From JBBQER01 sp038320885 (GTDB taxonomy: Bacteria; Actinomycetota; Acidimicrobiia; IMCC26256; PALSA-610), in contig JBBQER010000003.1 in NCBI GenBank assembly GCA_038320885.1, positions 1-64,000 of the forward strand: a stretch of DNA of 64,000 nt, read 5' to 3'. This document shows, one piece after another, positions 17,006 to 26,154 of this stretch (position 1 is its first letter; the number at the start of each line of letters is the position of its first letter). The position numbers and the translations under genes are program-made. The notes under the pieces were generated by a model, which was given only the letters and a program-made list of their open reading frames with translations, was not told the DNA's origin and searched no databases.

Positions 17006-17833
17006 CTACGTGAACGCCATCTCGAGACCGCCCAGCATCTGGCGCCACTCGGTTGGTGTCGAGGCGGGAAGAGGAGCGCGGATGCTCAAGGCCTCGAGCA
17101 ATTCCACCGCGTGGCCGCGCAGGCAGGGAGCATCGGACGCGTCCAACCCGTCGCGTACCGAAGCCGAGTCGGCTACCTCCACCGCAAATGATGACGAAGG
17201 GTCCGACGTCTCGACCGCGAACACGCCCCTGATCGCGTCGCCGCGACTGATCGCGAAGGCCGGGCTGAGCGCAGCCGCGTACCGCAGCGACGCGAGCACT
17301 TCATCGTCCTCTTCCGGCGGTGTGAACCCGAGCGGCAGGGCAATGTCGCGCTCGTGCACCCACGAGTCCCACAATGCGTGTTGCGCGAGGAGACGAATCG
17401 GCAGGTGACCGGGCGGCGACTCGGCGAGCGTCGACCATCCGTTGTCGTCGAGCGGCGCGAGCAGATCGAGGTAGGCGTCGTTCGACGACGCGAACTGGTC
17501 GAGAACCTCCGACGGCGCCAGCGCGCGCAGCGGCTCGACGAACAGCGGTGGTGTGGCCGCGGGATCGAAGTTCTCCAGCACTCGGGTCGGCGTGCCCGCC
17601 AGGCCGGCCATCGTGGACATCTGCCAAAAGCCGTTGACCGTGATCAGGTGAGCAACCACATCCTGGACGGTCCAACCCTCACAACGCGTCGGCGCCTTCC
17701 ACTCGGCGTCACCGAAGTCGCCGAGCATCTTGGCCATGCGCCTCCGCTGGCGCACGACCGGAGCGAGCTGGTCGTCGAGCGGTCCGTCGATCGAGATGAT
17801 CGCCGGCGGGTCGTAGCGCGGTGACAGTTTCAC
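17006..17833 (-). CDS. Mycothiol-dependent maleylpyruvate isomerase-like (DinB superfamily)
   Basis: A 275-residue protein of the TIGR03083-type group. Seen are RCEGWTVQDVVAHLITVNGFW (first helix with metal-ligand histidine) and LLAQHALWDSWVHERDIALPLGF, where the histidines H-x-x-W...H-x-x-D of the DinB-type metal site lie. The C-terminal part has AVELLEALSIRAPLP. Such proteins are mycothiol-dependent isomerases or transferases in actinobacteria. I chose GTG 17831-17833; longer starts would overlap the divergent DUF2332 gene. Confidence 0.75.
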   Translation of the reverse strand: MKLSPRYDPPAIISIDGPLDDQLAPVVRQRRRMAKMLGDFGDAEWKAPTRCEGWTVQDVVAHLITVNGFWQMSTMAGLAGTPTRVLENFDPAATPPLFVEPLRALAPSEVLDQFASSNDAYLDLLAPLDDNGWSTLAESPPGHLPIRLLAQHALWDSWVHERDIALPLGFTPPEEDDEVLASLRYAAALSPAFAISRGDAIRGVFAVETSDPSSSFAVEVADSASVRDGLDASDAPCLRGHAVELLEALSIRAPLPASTPTEWRQMLGGLEMAFT

Positions 17834-17878
17834 GCGCCCGACGGTATCCGAGAACGCCGCGCCGTATCTTTTGACCGT

Positions 17879-18931
17879 ATGCATCCGCTCGCCGAGCTCT
17901 GGACGTGGTTCGCCGACACGTCGTGCGCCGGCTACTCGCCGCTGTACGACCGCATCGCGCGCGCGGTGGCCGCGAGCCCGGAGATGATCGACCTCATCAG
18001 CGCGGCGCCGCCGGAGGGTCATCAACCCACGGTCCTGCTCGCGTCGGTCCACTACCTGCTACTCGGTGGCCTCGACCATCCGCTCGCATCGGTATACGAC
18101 GGCGCCTCAGATGCCGAACCCGGCCCACTCTTCATCGACATGTGTGTGCACAACCGCGATCGCGTCGTGGATCTTCTCGCGACGCGTCATACCAACACCA
18201 ACGAGGTCGGACGGTCGGCCGTGCTCGGGCCCGCGCTCACAACCGTCGCCGAGACACTCGGCGCGCCACTCGGTCTGGTCGACGTCGGTTGCAGCGCCGG
18301 CCTCAACCTCCTGTGCGATCGGTACCTGCTCGACTACGGCGCGTCCGGAACGACGGGACCGGGCGACGCCGCCGTGCGCATCTCGTGTGAGGTCGTCGGC
18401 GGGCGGCCGCCGATCGCGCCGGCGCTTCCGGCGATCGCGGCTCGCGTCGGGATCGATCGCGATCCGGTGGATGCGACCGACGACGACGACGTGCGTTGGC
18501 AGCTCGCCTGCGTGTGGCCCGACACCGGCCGGCTCCCGCGCACGCGCCTCGCGCTCGCGGAAGCGAAGCGCACGCCGCCGCGGTTCGTGCGCGGCGATGC
18601 GGTGCAACGCGTCGCCGACGTCGTCCTCGGCTTGCCGAGTGGGTCGGTCCCGGTCGTCGTGACGACGTGGGCGGCGGCCTACTTCCCGGTCCGGGAGCGG
18701 GTGGCGTTCCGGGAGGCGCTCGTGGCCGCCTCGCGTGAGCGGCCGGTCGCGTGGGTCAGCGGCGAGGGCGCGGGCGTCATCGATCTGTTCGCCGGGGTCG
18801 AGGTGCCGCGCGACGCCGACGGGTTGGAGCCGAGCCTGCTGGGTCTCGTCGTGTTCCGGGACGGCGTCGCCGACGCCCGCTTCCTCGCTTTCGTCCACCC
18901 GCACGGGAACTGGATCGACTGGCGCGCGTAG
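17879..18931 (+). CDS. DUF2332 family protein
   Basis: A 350-residue DUF2332 protein. The family signature includes SCAGYSPLYDRIARAVAASPEMIDLI near the N-terminus, VLLASVHYLLLGGLDHPLA and NEVGRSAVLGPAL. The segment LVDVGCSAGLNLLCDRYLLDYG looks like a methyltransferase-type glycine-rich loop, although no activity is established. It is the first of three close plus-strand genes (9-base gap to the next). Confidence 0.85.
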   Translation: MHPLAELWTWFADTSCAGYSPLYDRIARAVAASPEMIDLISAAPPEGHQPTVLLASVHYLLLGGLDHPLASVYDGASDAEPGPLFIDMCVHNRDRVVDLLATRHTNTNEVGRSAVLGPALTTVAETLGAPLGLVDVGCSAGLNLLCDRYLLDYGASGTTGPGDAAVRISCEVVGGRPPIAPALPAIAARVGIDRDPVDATDDDDVRWQLACVWPDTGRLPRTRLALAEAKRTPPRFVRGDAVQRVADVVLGLPSGSVPVVVTTWAAAYFPVRERVAFREALVAASRERPVAWVSGEGAGVIDLFAGVEVPRDADGLEPSLLGLVVFRDGVADARFLAFVHPHGNWIDWRA

Positions 18932-18940
18932 GGTCAAGGC

Positions 18941-19390
18941 GTGCACGACTCCGTAACCGTTCATATGGCCGCTCCTCCCGAGCGGGTGTGGGATCTCGTG
19001 AGCGACGTCACCCGCATCGGCGAGTTCAGTCCCGAGACGTTCGAGGCCGAGTGGCTCGAGGGGGCGACGGGCCCGGCCGTCGGTGCCAAGTTCCGCGGCC
19101 ACGTGAAGCGAAACGGCAAGGGACCGATCTACTGGGTCACCTGCACGGTGATGGCCAGCGAGGCCGGCCGCGAGTTCACGTTCGGTACCAGTGGCAAGAC
19201 CGAACCGTTGAACGTGTGGAGCTACCGGCTCGAGCCGAACGGTGACGGCACCGACGTGACCGAGTCGTTCCGGCTCGCGAACAAGCTCGGTCTGCGCGTC
19301 TATTGGGCCTTGCTGGGCTGGACGCGCGGGCGTACGAACCGCAACGGCATGCGCACGACGCTCGAACGGATGAAGGCGGTAGTCGAATGA
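18941..19390 (+). CDS. SRPBCC (START-like) family protein
   Basis: A 149-residue single-domain SRPBCC protein. The first strand and helix, VTVHMAAPPERVWDLVSDVTRIGEFSPETFEAEW, and the later AKFRGHVKRNGKGPIYWVTCTVM and DVTESF segments match the polyketide-cyclase/dehydrase subgroup, which binds hydrophobic ligands in a deep pocket. No catalytic residues can be assigned. Its TGA overlaps the ATG of the next gene. Start is GTG 18941. Confidence 0.85.
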   Translation: MHDSVTVHMAAPPERVWDLVSDVTRIGEFSPETFEAEWLEGATGPAVGAKFRGHVKRNGKGPIYWVTCTVMASEAGREFTFGTSGKTEPLNVWSYRLEPNGDGTDVTESFRLANKLGLRVYWALLGWTRGRTNRNGMRTTLERMKAVVE

Positions 19391-20454
19391 AGGCGTGGAC
19401 GCTCGCGGTCGATCGCGACGACCTTTCCAACACCACGTTGACCGAGGGAGCGGTGCCCAATGTCGGGCCGGACGAGGCCCTGTTGCGTGTCGACCGCGTC
19501 GGCATGACCGCGAACAACGTGACCTACGCCCTCATGGGCGACGCGATGCACTACTGGGACTTCTTCCCCGCGCCAGCCGGTCTGGGGCTCGTGCCGTTGT
19601 GGGGCTTCGCCGACGTCGTGGCATCGCGCACCGACGGCGTGGAGGTCGGTACCCGCGTCTACGGGTACTTGCCGCCTTCGAGTCACCTCCTCGTCCGGCC
19701 CGCGCGCGTCGACGAGCGCGGTTTCCGGGACGGAAGCGAGCACCGCCAGGCGCTGCCGTCGCCGTACAACGTGTACGCGCTCACGACCGCCGATCCCGCG
19801 TACGAGGCGGACCGTGAGAATCTCCAGGTCCTCTACCGCCCGCTGTTCTACACGTCGTTCATGCTGGCCGATCAGCTCGACGACAACGGCTACTTCGGCG
19901 CCGACGTGCTCGTGTTGTCGTCGGCTTCGAGCAAGACGGCCTACGGCGCCGCGTTCCTCCTGCAGGGCAACGGCCCCGAAGTGATCGGCCTCACGTCGCC
20001 GGGCAACGTCGCCTTCACCGAGAGTCTCGGCTGCTACAACCGGGTCGTGTCGTACGACGCCATCGCCGACCTCGACGCGAAGCCCGCGACCGCGTACATC
20101 GACGTGCTCGGCAGCACCGACGTGCGCCTGCGCCTGCGCGAGCACTTGGGCCAGAGCCTGGTGCACGACGCGGTCGTCGGCATCACGTCGCAAGAGTCGT
20201 TCGGGGCCGCGGGCCTGACCGATCCGCAGCCCGCGTTCTTCTTCGCGCCCGACCAGATCCACAAGCGCACCGGCGACTGGGGCCGCGACGAGCTCGACCG
20301 CAAGTTCGGCGAGGCCTGGCAGCGCTTCGCACCCGTGGTCGACGGCTGGGTCGACGTGGTCGAGAACAACGGTCCCGAAGCACTGCGCGCCGCCTGGCTC
20401 GAAGTGCTCGCCAACAAAAGCGCCCCGCGCACCGGCCACATCATCACGTTCTGA
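19387..20454 (+). CDS. DUF2855 family protein (MDR-like)
   Basis: A 355-residue member of DUF2855. It resembles a zinc-less medium-chain reductase: the N-terminal half has LLRVDRVGMTANNVTYALMGDAMHYWDFFPAP and LVPLWGFADVVAS. A Rossmann-like stretch, GADVLVLSSASSKTAYGAAFLLQGNGPEVIGLTSPGN, lies in the middle. A redox role is likely but unproven. It is coupled by ATGA overlap to the SRPBCC gene and ends eight bases before the convergent permease gene. Confidence 0.8.
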   Translation: MKAWTLAVDRDDLSNTTLTEGAVPNVGPDEALLRVDRVGMTANNVTYALMGDAMHYWDFFPAPAGLGLVPLWGFADVVASRTDGVEVGTRVYGYLPPSSHLLVRPARVDERGFRDGSEHRQALPSPYNVYALTTADPAYEADRENLQVLYRPLFYTSFMLADQLDDNGYFGADVLVLSSASSKTAYGAAFLLQGNGPEVIGLTSPGNVAFTESLGCYNRVVSYDAIADLDAKPATAYIDVLGSTDVRLRLREHLGQSLVHDAVVGITSQESFGAAGLTDPQPAFFFAPDQIHKRTGDWGRDELDRKFGEAWQRFAPVVDGWVDVVENNGPEALRAAWLEVLANKSAPRTGHIITF

Positions 20455-20461
20455 AAGGCGG

Positions 20462-22921
20462 CTACTCGACGCGGAGTTGCTCGCTCGGCGCCATTCGGAC
20501 GGTTCCTCTCGAAGCCGCCAGCGCGATCAACACCGCCACCGCCAGCGCGCCCAGCGGCGCGACGACGAGCGTCGTCCATCCCACGGTCGTGTCGGCCGGC
20601 AGGCCGATGTGTTGCGTCACCCCGCGCCAAATTCGGTTGCCGGCGATCAATCCCAACGGCACCGCGATCGCGATGCCGGTGACAATGAGCGCCAGGCTCG
20701 CGACGACGCCGACCGCGCGTCGCTGACCGCGGGTGAAACCCAACGCGGCCAGCACCGCGAGGTTCGTTCGGTTGCGGCCCAGCATGGTGACCAGCGCGTG
20801 CACCAGTGTGGCGAGAGCGAGAATGGCGATCAACGCCGAGATCAGCCACGGAACCGCGCGCAGGTGACCCAGATTGCGGACGTCGACCTGAGGCGTGACC
20901 TCGCGGATGGAACCCGGGAAGTCGCGGCGTACCGACTCGATCGCCGCGGCGCGGTCGCGTCGCGGATCGAGCTTGATCACGATCGACTGGGGCACGTTGC
21001 TCGGCCCGGTCGTCTCGGCGAGCACCCGCGGCACGACGACGGCGCCCTCGCCGGCTCCGGACTGGCTCGTGATCGGATCGTTGACGACGGCGATGCCGAC
21101 TACGCGGAGCCGAAGCCGCACGTGCGGGTTGCTCGTGTTTCCGAGTGTGACGGCGTCGCCGATGTGCTTGTGCAGCGCTTGCAGGGTGGTGCGGCCCAGC
21201 GCGACCTCGCGATCGCCGGCCGGTGCACGACCATCGGTCGTCATCGGTTGTTCGTGGCCGATGTAGTTGGTCGCAGCGACGACCGGCGCCGCGCGTCCGT
21301 CGAAGGTGAACGTGTCGACGTCGTCCTGGTAGCCGGACGCGGCCACCACCGCCGGATTCCCGCGCAGCTTGGCGATACCGGCGTCGAGTGGAGCCCGCTC
21401 GGAGTATTGGCCCACCGCGATGGTCCACCACGCACCGAAACGCGCCGGCTCGCTGACCAGCCGGTCGTAGCTCGCAACCATCACGCCGGCAGCCAGCCCC
21501 GCGGTCAGAGCCACCGCAGTGACGCCGATCGCAGCTCGCGAGGAGCGACCCCGGGCGACGCTCGCGCCGACCAGTGCGACCGGGCCCACGCCGCGTAGCA
21601 CCGGCTCGATCCGGGACGCCGGCTGGCCGGCGCGCAAGCGTCGAGGCGCCTCTCCCTCGATCGGCGCGATGAGGCCCGTAACCGCGAAGAGCGCGATGAC
21701 GGCCAGCAGGGTGAGCGCCACGACGGTCGCGTCGAATCTCACGCCGATGTCGAACTCCGTCTCGCGCGCGAGGCCGAGCGGGCCGAAGGGCGAGAGCGCG
21801 ACGATACCAACCGCCGCGACCGCGCAGGCGGGGAGGGCGATCGTCAACGAGCGCCCGACGTTGACGAGCCGGAGCTCGCGCCGCGTCATCCCGATCGCAG
21901 ACAGCCGCGCGAACTCGGCGGCCTCCCGCCGCAGCTCTCGCAACGCGGTGAGACCGACGAATCCGATGCTCGCGGCGATTGCGATGACAGCGAAGATCAG
22001 CAGCGCGTTCCGTTCGAGGTCGATAACGCGTCGCAGCGACGACACCGAGACGTCGCCGATCGTGGTGGTCTGGGTGAACCATCCTCCGGGACCCTTGCTG
22101 AGCGTGCGATCGAATGCGGGGACCGACTGCGGACCGCCGCGGAGCCGCACGAACACACCCGAGCCGTAGCCGGCTATCCCCCAGGCGTGCGCGGCGAGCC
22201 AACCGGGCCCGGCGTAGACTCTGCCCGAGATCACGACGTCGGAAAGACTGCCCCCCTCGTCGGGCTGCACGTCTTCGAGGTACCGCACGATCCCGACGAC
22301 TTTCGACGAGAAGGGCGGCGTCTGCGGCTTGACACTGCCGTCGATCGCCGCGTCCAGGTCGCGCTGGTGCCAACCGGCGACGCGCACGGTGTCACCGACG
22401 TGGAGTCGGGCCTGGCGCGCCGCGTCGGCGCCCAGCATGATCTCGTCGCCGGCGGCCGGGTCGACGAGCCGACCGTCGACGATGATCGGGTAACCGTGCA
22501 CAGGCGGAGAGCCCGGCGTGCCTGCGCCCTCGAGCAGGCTCAACCGGCCCCAATGATTCGACACGGACGGGTCGAGCAACGCGACGACGAGCGTCGTTCC
22601 CAACGAGGTGCGCTCGACGCCGTCCAAGCGGTTGACGACGCGACGGAACCGTTGCGTCACCGTCGGGTTCCCACAGAGCCTGAGGCCGGCGGCCGTACTG
22701 TGGATGTCGTCGGGGTTGACGCCCGGCGGGCAGCCCTGGGCGATCTGGTCGTAGATACGGCTCTGCGCCATGAATCGCGGGATCGACGTGCCGGCCCGAT
22801 CGGCCGCCTGGAACGATGCCCCCACCACGCTTGCGGCCAACCCCGCGACCACCGCGAGGAAAACCGAAGCGCGCCGATGCCGGCGCCAAGCCGATGTCAC
22901 CAGCATCCCGATCGCGGTCAT
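20462..22921 (-). CDS. FtsX-like ABC transporter permease
   Basis: An 819-residue membrane protein with the MacB/FtsX layout of large actinobacterial permeases. It has an N-terminal helix (ASVFLAVVAGLAASVVGASFQAAD), a large extracytoplasmic part, a first block of three helices (LLIFAVIAIAASIGFVGLTAL, SLTIALPACAVAAVGIVALSPF, TVVALTLLAVIALFAVTGLIAP), a second extracytoplasmic part, and a final three-helix block (LISALIAILALATLVHALVTML to APLGALAVAVLIALAASRG). The start ATG at 22921 places the first helix correctly. No ATP-binding partner gene is adjacent, which is unusual. Confidence 0.85.
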   Translation of the reverse strand: MTAIGMLVTSAWRRHRRASVFLAVVAGLAASVVGASFQAADRAGTSIPRFMAQSRIYDQIAQGCPPGVNPDDIHSTAAGLRLCGNPTVTQRFRRVVNRLDGVERTSLGTTLVVALLDPSVSNHWGRLSLLEGAGTPGSPPVHGYPIIVDGRLVDPAAGDEIMLGADAARQARLHVGDTVRVAGWHQRDLDAAIDGSVKPQTPPFSSKVVGIVRYLEDVQPDEGGSLSDVVISGRVYAGPGWLAAHAWGIAGYGSGVFVRLRGGPQSVPAFDRTLSKGPGGWFTQTTTIGDVSVSSLRRVIDLERNALLIFAVIAIAASIGFVGLTALRELRREAAEFARLSAIGMTRRELRLVNVGRSLTIALPACAVAAVGIVALSPFGPLGLARETEFDIGVRFDATVVALTLLAVIALFAVTGLIAPIEGEAPRRLRAGQPASRIEPVLRGVGPVALVGASVARGRSSRAAIGVTAVALTAGLAAGVMVASYDRLVSEPARFGAWWTIAVGQYSERAPLDAGIAKLRGNPAVVAASGYQDDVDTFTFDGRAAPVVAATNYIGHEQPMTTDGRAPAGDREVALGRTTLQALHKHIGDAVTLGNTSNPHVRLRLRVVGIAVVNDPITSQSGAGEGAVVVPRVLAETTGPSNVPQSIVIKLDPRRDRAAAIESVRRDFPGSIREVTPQVDVRNLGHLRAVPWLISALIAILALATLVHALVTMLGRNRTNLAVLAALGFTRGQRRAVGVVASLALIVTGIAIAVPLGLIAGNRIWRGVTQHIGLPADTTVGWTTLVVAPLGALAVAVLIALAASRGTVRMAPSEQLRVE

Positions 22922-23034
22922 CCGGACGCAGTCTGGTCTCGTGGATCCGGGCGGGGAAGTGTGCCAGCCTGTAGAACCCGAGTGCAGGTAGCCCCCCGGC
23001 CCGATCAGCAAGACCTCAGAGGCCCATCGACGAC

Positions 23035-23913
23035 TTGAAGCCGGAGCTGATTGTGGTTCCCGTGTCAGATGTCGACGGGCGATGGGGTGAGTTCACACTG
23101 CCGACATGTTCGGGCATCGCCGCGTTTACGGCCGCCGGGAAGACTGCCGAGGTGCTGGTACGCGTCGGTTGCCAGTTCGAGTACATCGCACCGGAGACCA
23201 CGCCGTCGCTGTGGCAGGTGCGACCGCGTCCCGACGGCGAGCATCGCGTCGTCGCCGAGAGTTGGGAGCCACCGGCTCCCGCACGCAGCTATGTCGACGC
23301 GTACGGCAACGCGTGTGAACGCCTGATCCTTCCGCCGGGCCGGTCGCGGCTGCGTTACGACGCGACAGTCGAGGTGCCGTCGATGCCCGACGACGTCTAC
23401 ACCAGTGCCGGCGAGACCGCGATCGAGGACCTGCCCGACGAGATATTCGTCTACCTGCTCCCGAGCCGCTTCTGCTGGCCCGACACGCTGCACGATCAAG
23501 CGTGGGAGTTGTTCGAATCGGTGAAGCCGGGCTGGTCGCGAGTGCAGGCAGTGTGCGACTGGGTCAACGCGCAGACCATCGTGTACGACGTGTGGGAGTC
23601 GCGCGCCGGCGTATGTCGGGATCTCACGCAGCTCGGCATCACGCTCTGCCGCGCGCTCAACATCCCGGCGCGCTACGTGGCCGGGTACCTCCCCGACATC
23701 GACGTGGTCCCGCCCGATCTTCCGATGGATTTCTGCTCGTGGTTCGAAGCCTGGCTCGACGGGCGGTGGTGGACCGTCGACCCTCGCAACAACCAGCCGC
23801 GTATCGGCCGGGTTGTGACCGCCCGCGGTCGCGATGCGCTCGACGGCGCCATGGTCACCACTTGGGGCGGAGCCGCTCTGGAATCGATGGAGGTGTGGGC
23901 CGACGAAGCCTGA
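23035..23913 (+). CDS. Transglutaminase-like domain protein
   Basis: A 292-residue cytoplasmic transglutaminase-like protein. An N-terminal beta-domain is followed by a transglutaminase core with VQAVCDWVNAQTIVYDVWESRAGVCRDLTQLGITLCRALNIPARYVAGYLPDIDV. The nucleophile cysteine is in GVCRD. At the place of the usual catalytic histidine (DFHAW in canonical forms) it reads DFCSW, and the acid strand reads TVDPRNNQ. The start is uncertain: TTG 23035 or an in-frame GTG at 23053. It probably has peptidase-like rather than cross-linking activity, if active. Confidence 0.8.
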   Translation: MKPELIVVPVSDVDGRWGEFTLPTCSGIAAFTAAGKTAEVLVRVGCQFEYIAPETTPSLWQVRPRPDGEHRVVAESWEPPAPARSYVDAYGNACERLILPPGRSRLRYDATVEVPSMPDDVYTSAGETAIEDLPDEIFVYLLPSRFCWPDTLHDQAWELFESVKPGWSRVQAVCDWVNAQTIVYDVWESRAGVCRDLTQLGITLCRALNIPARYVAGYLPDIDVVPPDLPMDFCSWFEAWLDGRWWTVDPRNNQPRIGRVVTARGRDALDGAMVTTWGGAALESMEVWADEA

Positions 23914-23937
23914 CGCGCGGCCGTTAGGGTCGCGGGT

Positions 23938-24486
23938 ATGAGTGAGATCTCCGAACGCTTCCGTGATCTGGCCGCCAAGTTCGGCGCACGTGTCGATGCC
24001 GTGCCCGACGATCGTTGGAACAGCCCGTCGCCGTGCGACGACTGGACCACGAGAGATGTCGTCGGACACATCGTCGGCAACTGCGCGATGTTCCTCGGCC
24101 TGATCAACCGCGAGGTGCCTGCCGGTCCTTCGGTCGAGGACGAGCCTCGCGGCGCGTGGGCCAACGGGCGCGACTCGATTCAAGCCGCACTCGATGATCC
24201 CGCGATCGCGACGACGGCCTACGAAGGACGCATGGGCAAGGGCACCTTCGAACAGGGCGTCGCGCGATTCGGGTTTATGGATCTGGTCGTGCACTCATGG
24301 GATATCGCGCGCGCGGCGGGTGGCGACGAGAAGCTCGATCCCACCGACGTGCACGACATGTTCGAGATGGCCAAGCCGATGGACGAGATGATGCGCACGC
24401 CCGGCGTCTGCGGTCCGAAGGTCGACGTTCCACCCGGCGCCGACGAGCAGACGCAGTTCCTCGCCTTCATGGGCCGCCAGGCCTGA
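23938..24486 (+). CDS. TIGR03086 family metal-binding protein (DinB superfamily)
   Basis: A 182-residue four-helix protein. The signatures are SPCDDWTTRDVVGHIVGNCAMFLGLI and FGFMDLVVHSWDIARAAGGDEKLD, the usual helix 1 and helix 3 blocks of TIGR03086, with H-x(n)-H-x-x-D type ligands. This is an actinobacterial group related to mycothiol-dependent enzymes. It begins 25 bases after the transglutaminase-like gene and ends before a hairpin terminator. Confidence 0.85.
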   Translation: MSEISERFRDLAAKFGARVDAVPDDRWNSPSPCDDWTTRDVVGHIVGNCAMFLGLINREVPAGPSVEDEPRGAWANGRDSIQAALDDPAIATTAYEGRMGKGTFEQGVARFGFMDLVVHSWDIARAAGGDEKLDPTDVHDMFEMAKPMDEMMRTPGVCGPKVDVPPGADEQTQFLAFMGRQA

Positions 24487-24503
24487 GCCCGATCGCTCGA
24501 ACT

Positions 24504-24542
24504 TTGCGCGTTTGACGTCGATTTTCGGGGTTAAACGCGCAA
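24504..24542. terminator. Bidirectional hairpin terminator
   Basis: A perfect 10-bp inverted repeat, TTGCGCGTTT (24504-24513) with AAACGCGCAA (24533-24542), separated by 19 bases. It lies between the convergent TIGR03086 and GNAT genes, so it can end transcription from either side. Confidence 0.6.
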
Positions 24543-24583
24543 TGAACAGCGTAAGCCGAGCTCACCGATGCGGGTCGAGTCGG

Positions 24584-25624
24584 TCACGCTGAGGCCACGC
24601 GCCGCAGCACCTCGTCGACGTCGGCTTCCCAGACGGTCTGCTTGGCGGTGACGACGAAACCCAGCTCGTTGTTGATGGCAAGTATGGGCGCGTTGGTGAA
24701 CGCGTTGTGCGTGCGGATGCGGAACGACTCGGGTTTGTCGCGGAAGATGCGGTCGATCATCGCCGCCTTGAGCCGGCGTCCCAAGCCGTGGCCGCGGTGA
24801 TCCGGGTGCACGCCGGTGTTGCCCTGGTCGACATGACCCGGCCAGTCCTCGTAGAAGAACGCCTGGGTGTAGCCGACGAGCCGTTGCGTGGCGCGTTCGC
24901 GGGCGAAGATCGTCCATCGTTCCCCAGGAGACTGCGCCTGCTGCTGCTCGCGTTGTGCCACCCAGTCGGCGTCCATCACCGCGTCCTCGACGTCGAGGTC
25001 GTCGTGCGGCATGGTGTTCATCACCACTTCGATCTCGGCGATCGCGCCGTACTGGTCGCTGGGGTAGGCACCCACGACCGGCCACAGCTCGTACCGCTCG
25101 CGCACCTCGCTCGGAACGTCGAGCCATCGACCAACGAGGTCACGGTCGACCGCGCGCAGGTCGAGGTCACTGCGACGGATGACCTGCCGGTCGGCGCCCC
25201 CGACTGAGCACGCGAACAACTCACCGGCCGAGGCGAGGTCCCAGGAGAAGCCGGCGAGCACGCGCCGGTGCTCCGCCTTCGCGCGCGTGGCAACCGCGGC
25301 CACGAGCGAACGGCCGATCCGTTGCCGCCGGTACGGGGGCGCGACGCGTAGTTCGACGTTCCCGAGGTGCTGGTTGTCGGTCGCCGGCAGGCTCAGCGCT
25401 GCGACGCCCGCCATCGCGTTGCCGGACTCCGCGCGCACGACCCACGTCACCCGCTGGGCGTTGGGACGCTGCTGCGTCGCGAGCCACAGTGCTGGCTCCT
25501 CGGCCATCGACACCTCGTCGGGCGCGTGCTCCGCCCACATGGTCTGTTCGAACGCGACGAGGGCGCGCCGGTCGGCGTCGGTGAGGTGATCGACATCGAC
25601 TTCCACGACTTCGGCTGCGTGCAT
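24584..25624 (-). CDS. Two-domain GNAT acetyltransferase
   Basis: A 346-residue protein with two GNAT folds. The first has VELRVAPPYRRQRIGRSLVAAVATRA (about 88-113), a degenerate acetyl-CoA loop. The second has TGVHPDHRGHGLGRRLKAAMIDRIF (about 270-295), the canonical pyrophosphate-binding R/Q-x-x-G-x-G/A loop, followed by TNAPILAINNELGFVVTAKQTVWE. The layout resembles the mycothiol synthase type, but nothing decides the substrate. It is upstream of no obvious partner and is followed by the terminator hairpin. Confidence 0.85.
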   Translation of the reverse strand: MHAAEVVEVDVDHLTDADRRALVAFEQTMWAEHAPDEVSMAEEPALWLATQQRPNAQRVTWVVRAESGNAMAGVAALSLPATDNQHLGNVELRVAPPYRRQRIGRSLVAAVATRAKAEHRRVLAGFSWDLASAGELFACSVGGADRQVIRRSDLDLRAVDRDLVGRWLDVPSEVRERYELWPVVGAYPSDQYGAIAEIEVVMNTMPHDDLDVEDAVMDADWVAQREQQQAQSPGERWTIFARERATQRLVGYTQAFFYEDWPGHVDQGNTGVHPDHRGHGLGRRLKAAMIDRIFRDKPESFRIRTHNAFTNAPILAINNELGFVVTAKQTVWEADVDEVLRRVASA

Positions 25625-25630
25625 GTCCCC

Positions 25631-26098
25631 TCAGTGTGCGGGCGCGCGCCAGACAGTCGGCGGGGTACCCGCGAAGAGCTCCTTGACGTTCCAGAGCTCG
25701 ATCCGCCACGGATCGAACCGGAGGAGTCCATACTCGGGATGGGTCGGCGCTTTGAAGAAGTGCTCCAGCGGGTAGCCCTCCGGCTTGGTCTCGTAGAGCT
25801 GCCAGAGACGTAGCCGTTCGCGGTCGTCGTCAACCCACGTCGCGCGACATTCGACGTAGATCTGCTCGTGTGATTGGTCCCAATACGCGAGGGACACGAA
25901 CGGGTTCCGCTCGAGATGCTGGGCCTTGAAGGAGTGACGACCCGTCGCCAACCAACCGACCGGCTCCTCCCAGACGGGATGCACGAGCCGGCCGCGCGGA
26001 CGATTGCGCGAGTCCACCGTTGTCATCGACGCCCATTGGATCTGCTCGACACGACGTCGGAACTCGACGGCGACGTCCGCGAAGTCAACGACATTCAC
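25631..26098 (-). CDS. Pyridoxamine 5'-phosphate oxidase-like flavin-binding protein
   Basis: A 155-residue split-barrel protein. Residues 20-60 (IQWASMTTVDSRNRPRGRLVHPVWEEPVGWLATGRHSFKAQHLERNPFVSLAYWD) are the FMN- or F420-binding core, and the C-terminal segment has GLLRFDPWRIELWNVKELF. The start is GTG 26096-26098, directly before the family region; the longer open frame is antisense to the flavoprotein gene. Members oxidise small molecules or bind F420. It ends six bases before the GNAT start codon, so the two may be cotranscribed. Confidence 0.8.
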   Translation of the reverse strand: MNVVDFADVAVEFRRRVEQIQWASMTTVDSRNRPRGRLVHPVWEEPVGWLATGRHSFKAQHLERNPFVSLAYWDQSHEQIYVECRATWVDDDRERLRLWQLYETKPEGYPLEHFFKAPTHPEYGLLRFDPWRIELWNVKELFAGTPPTVWRAPAH

Positions 26099-26154
26099 AG
26101 TCGCGATTCTGTCAGGCGCTGAGCGCCCGCGCAGGCCCGCGGTAGATTGCCGCC

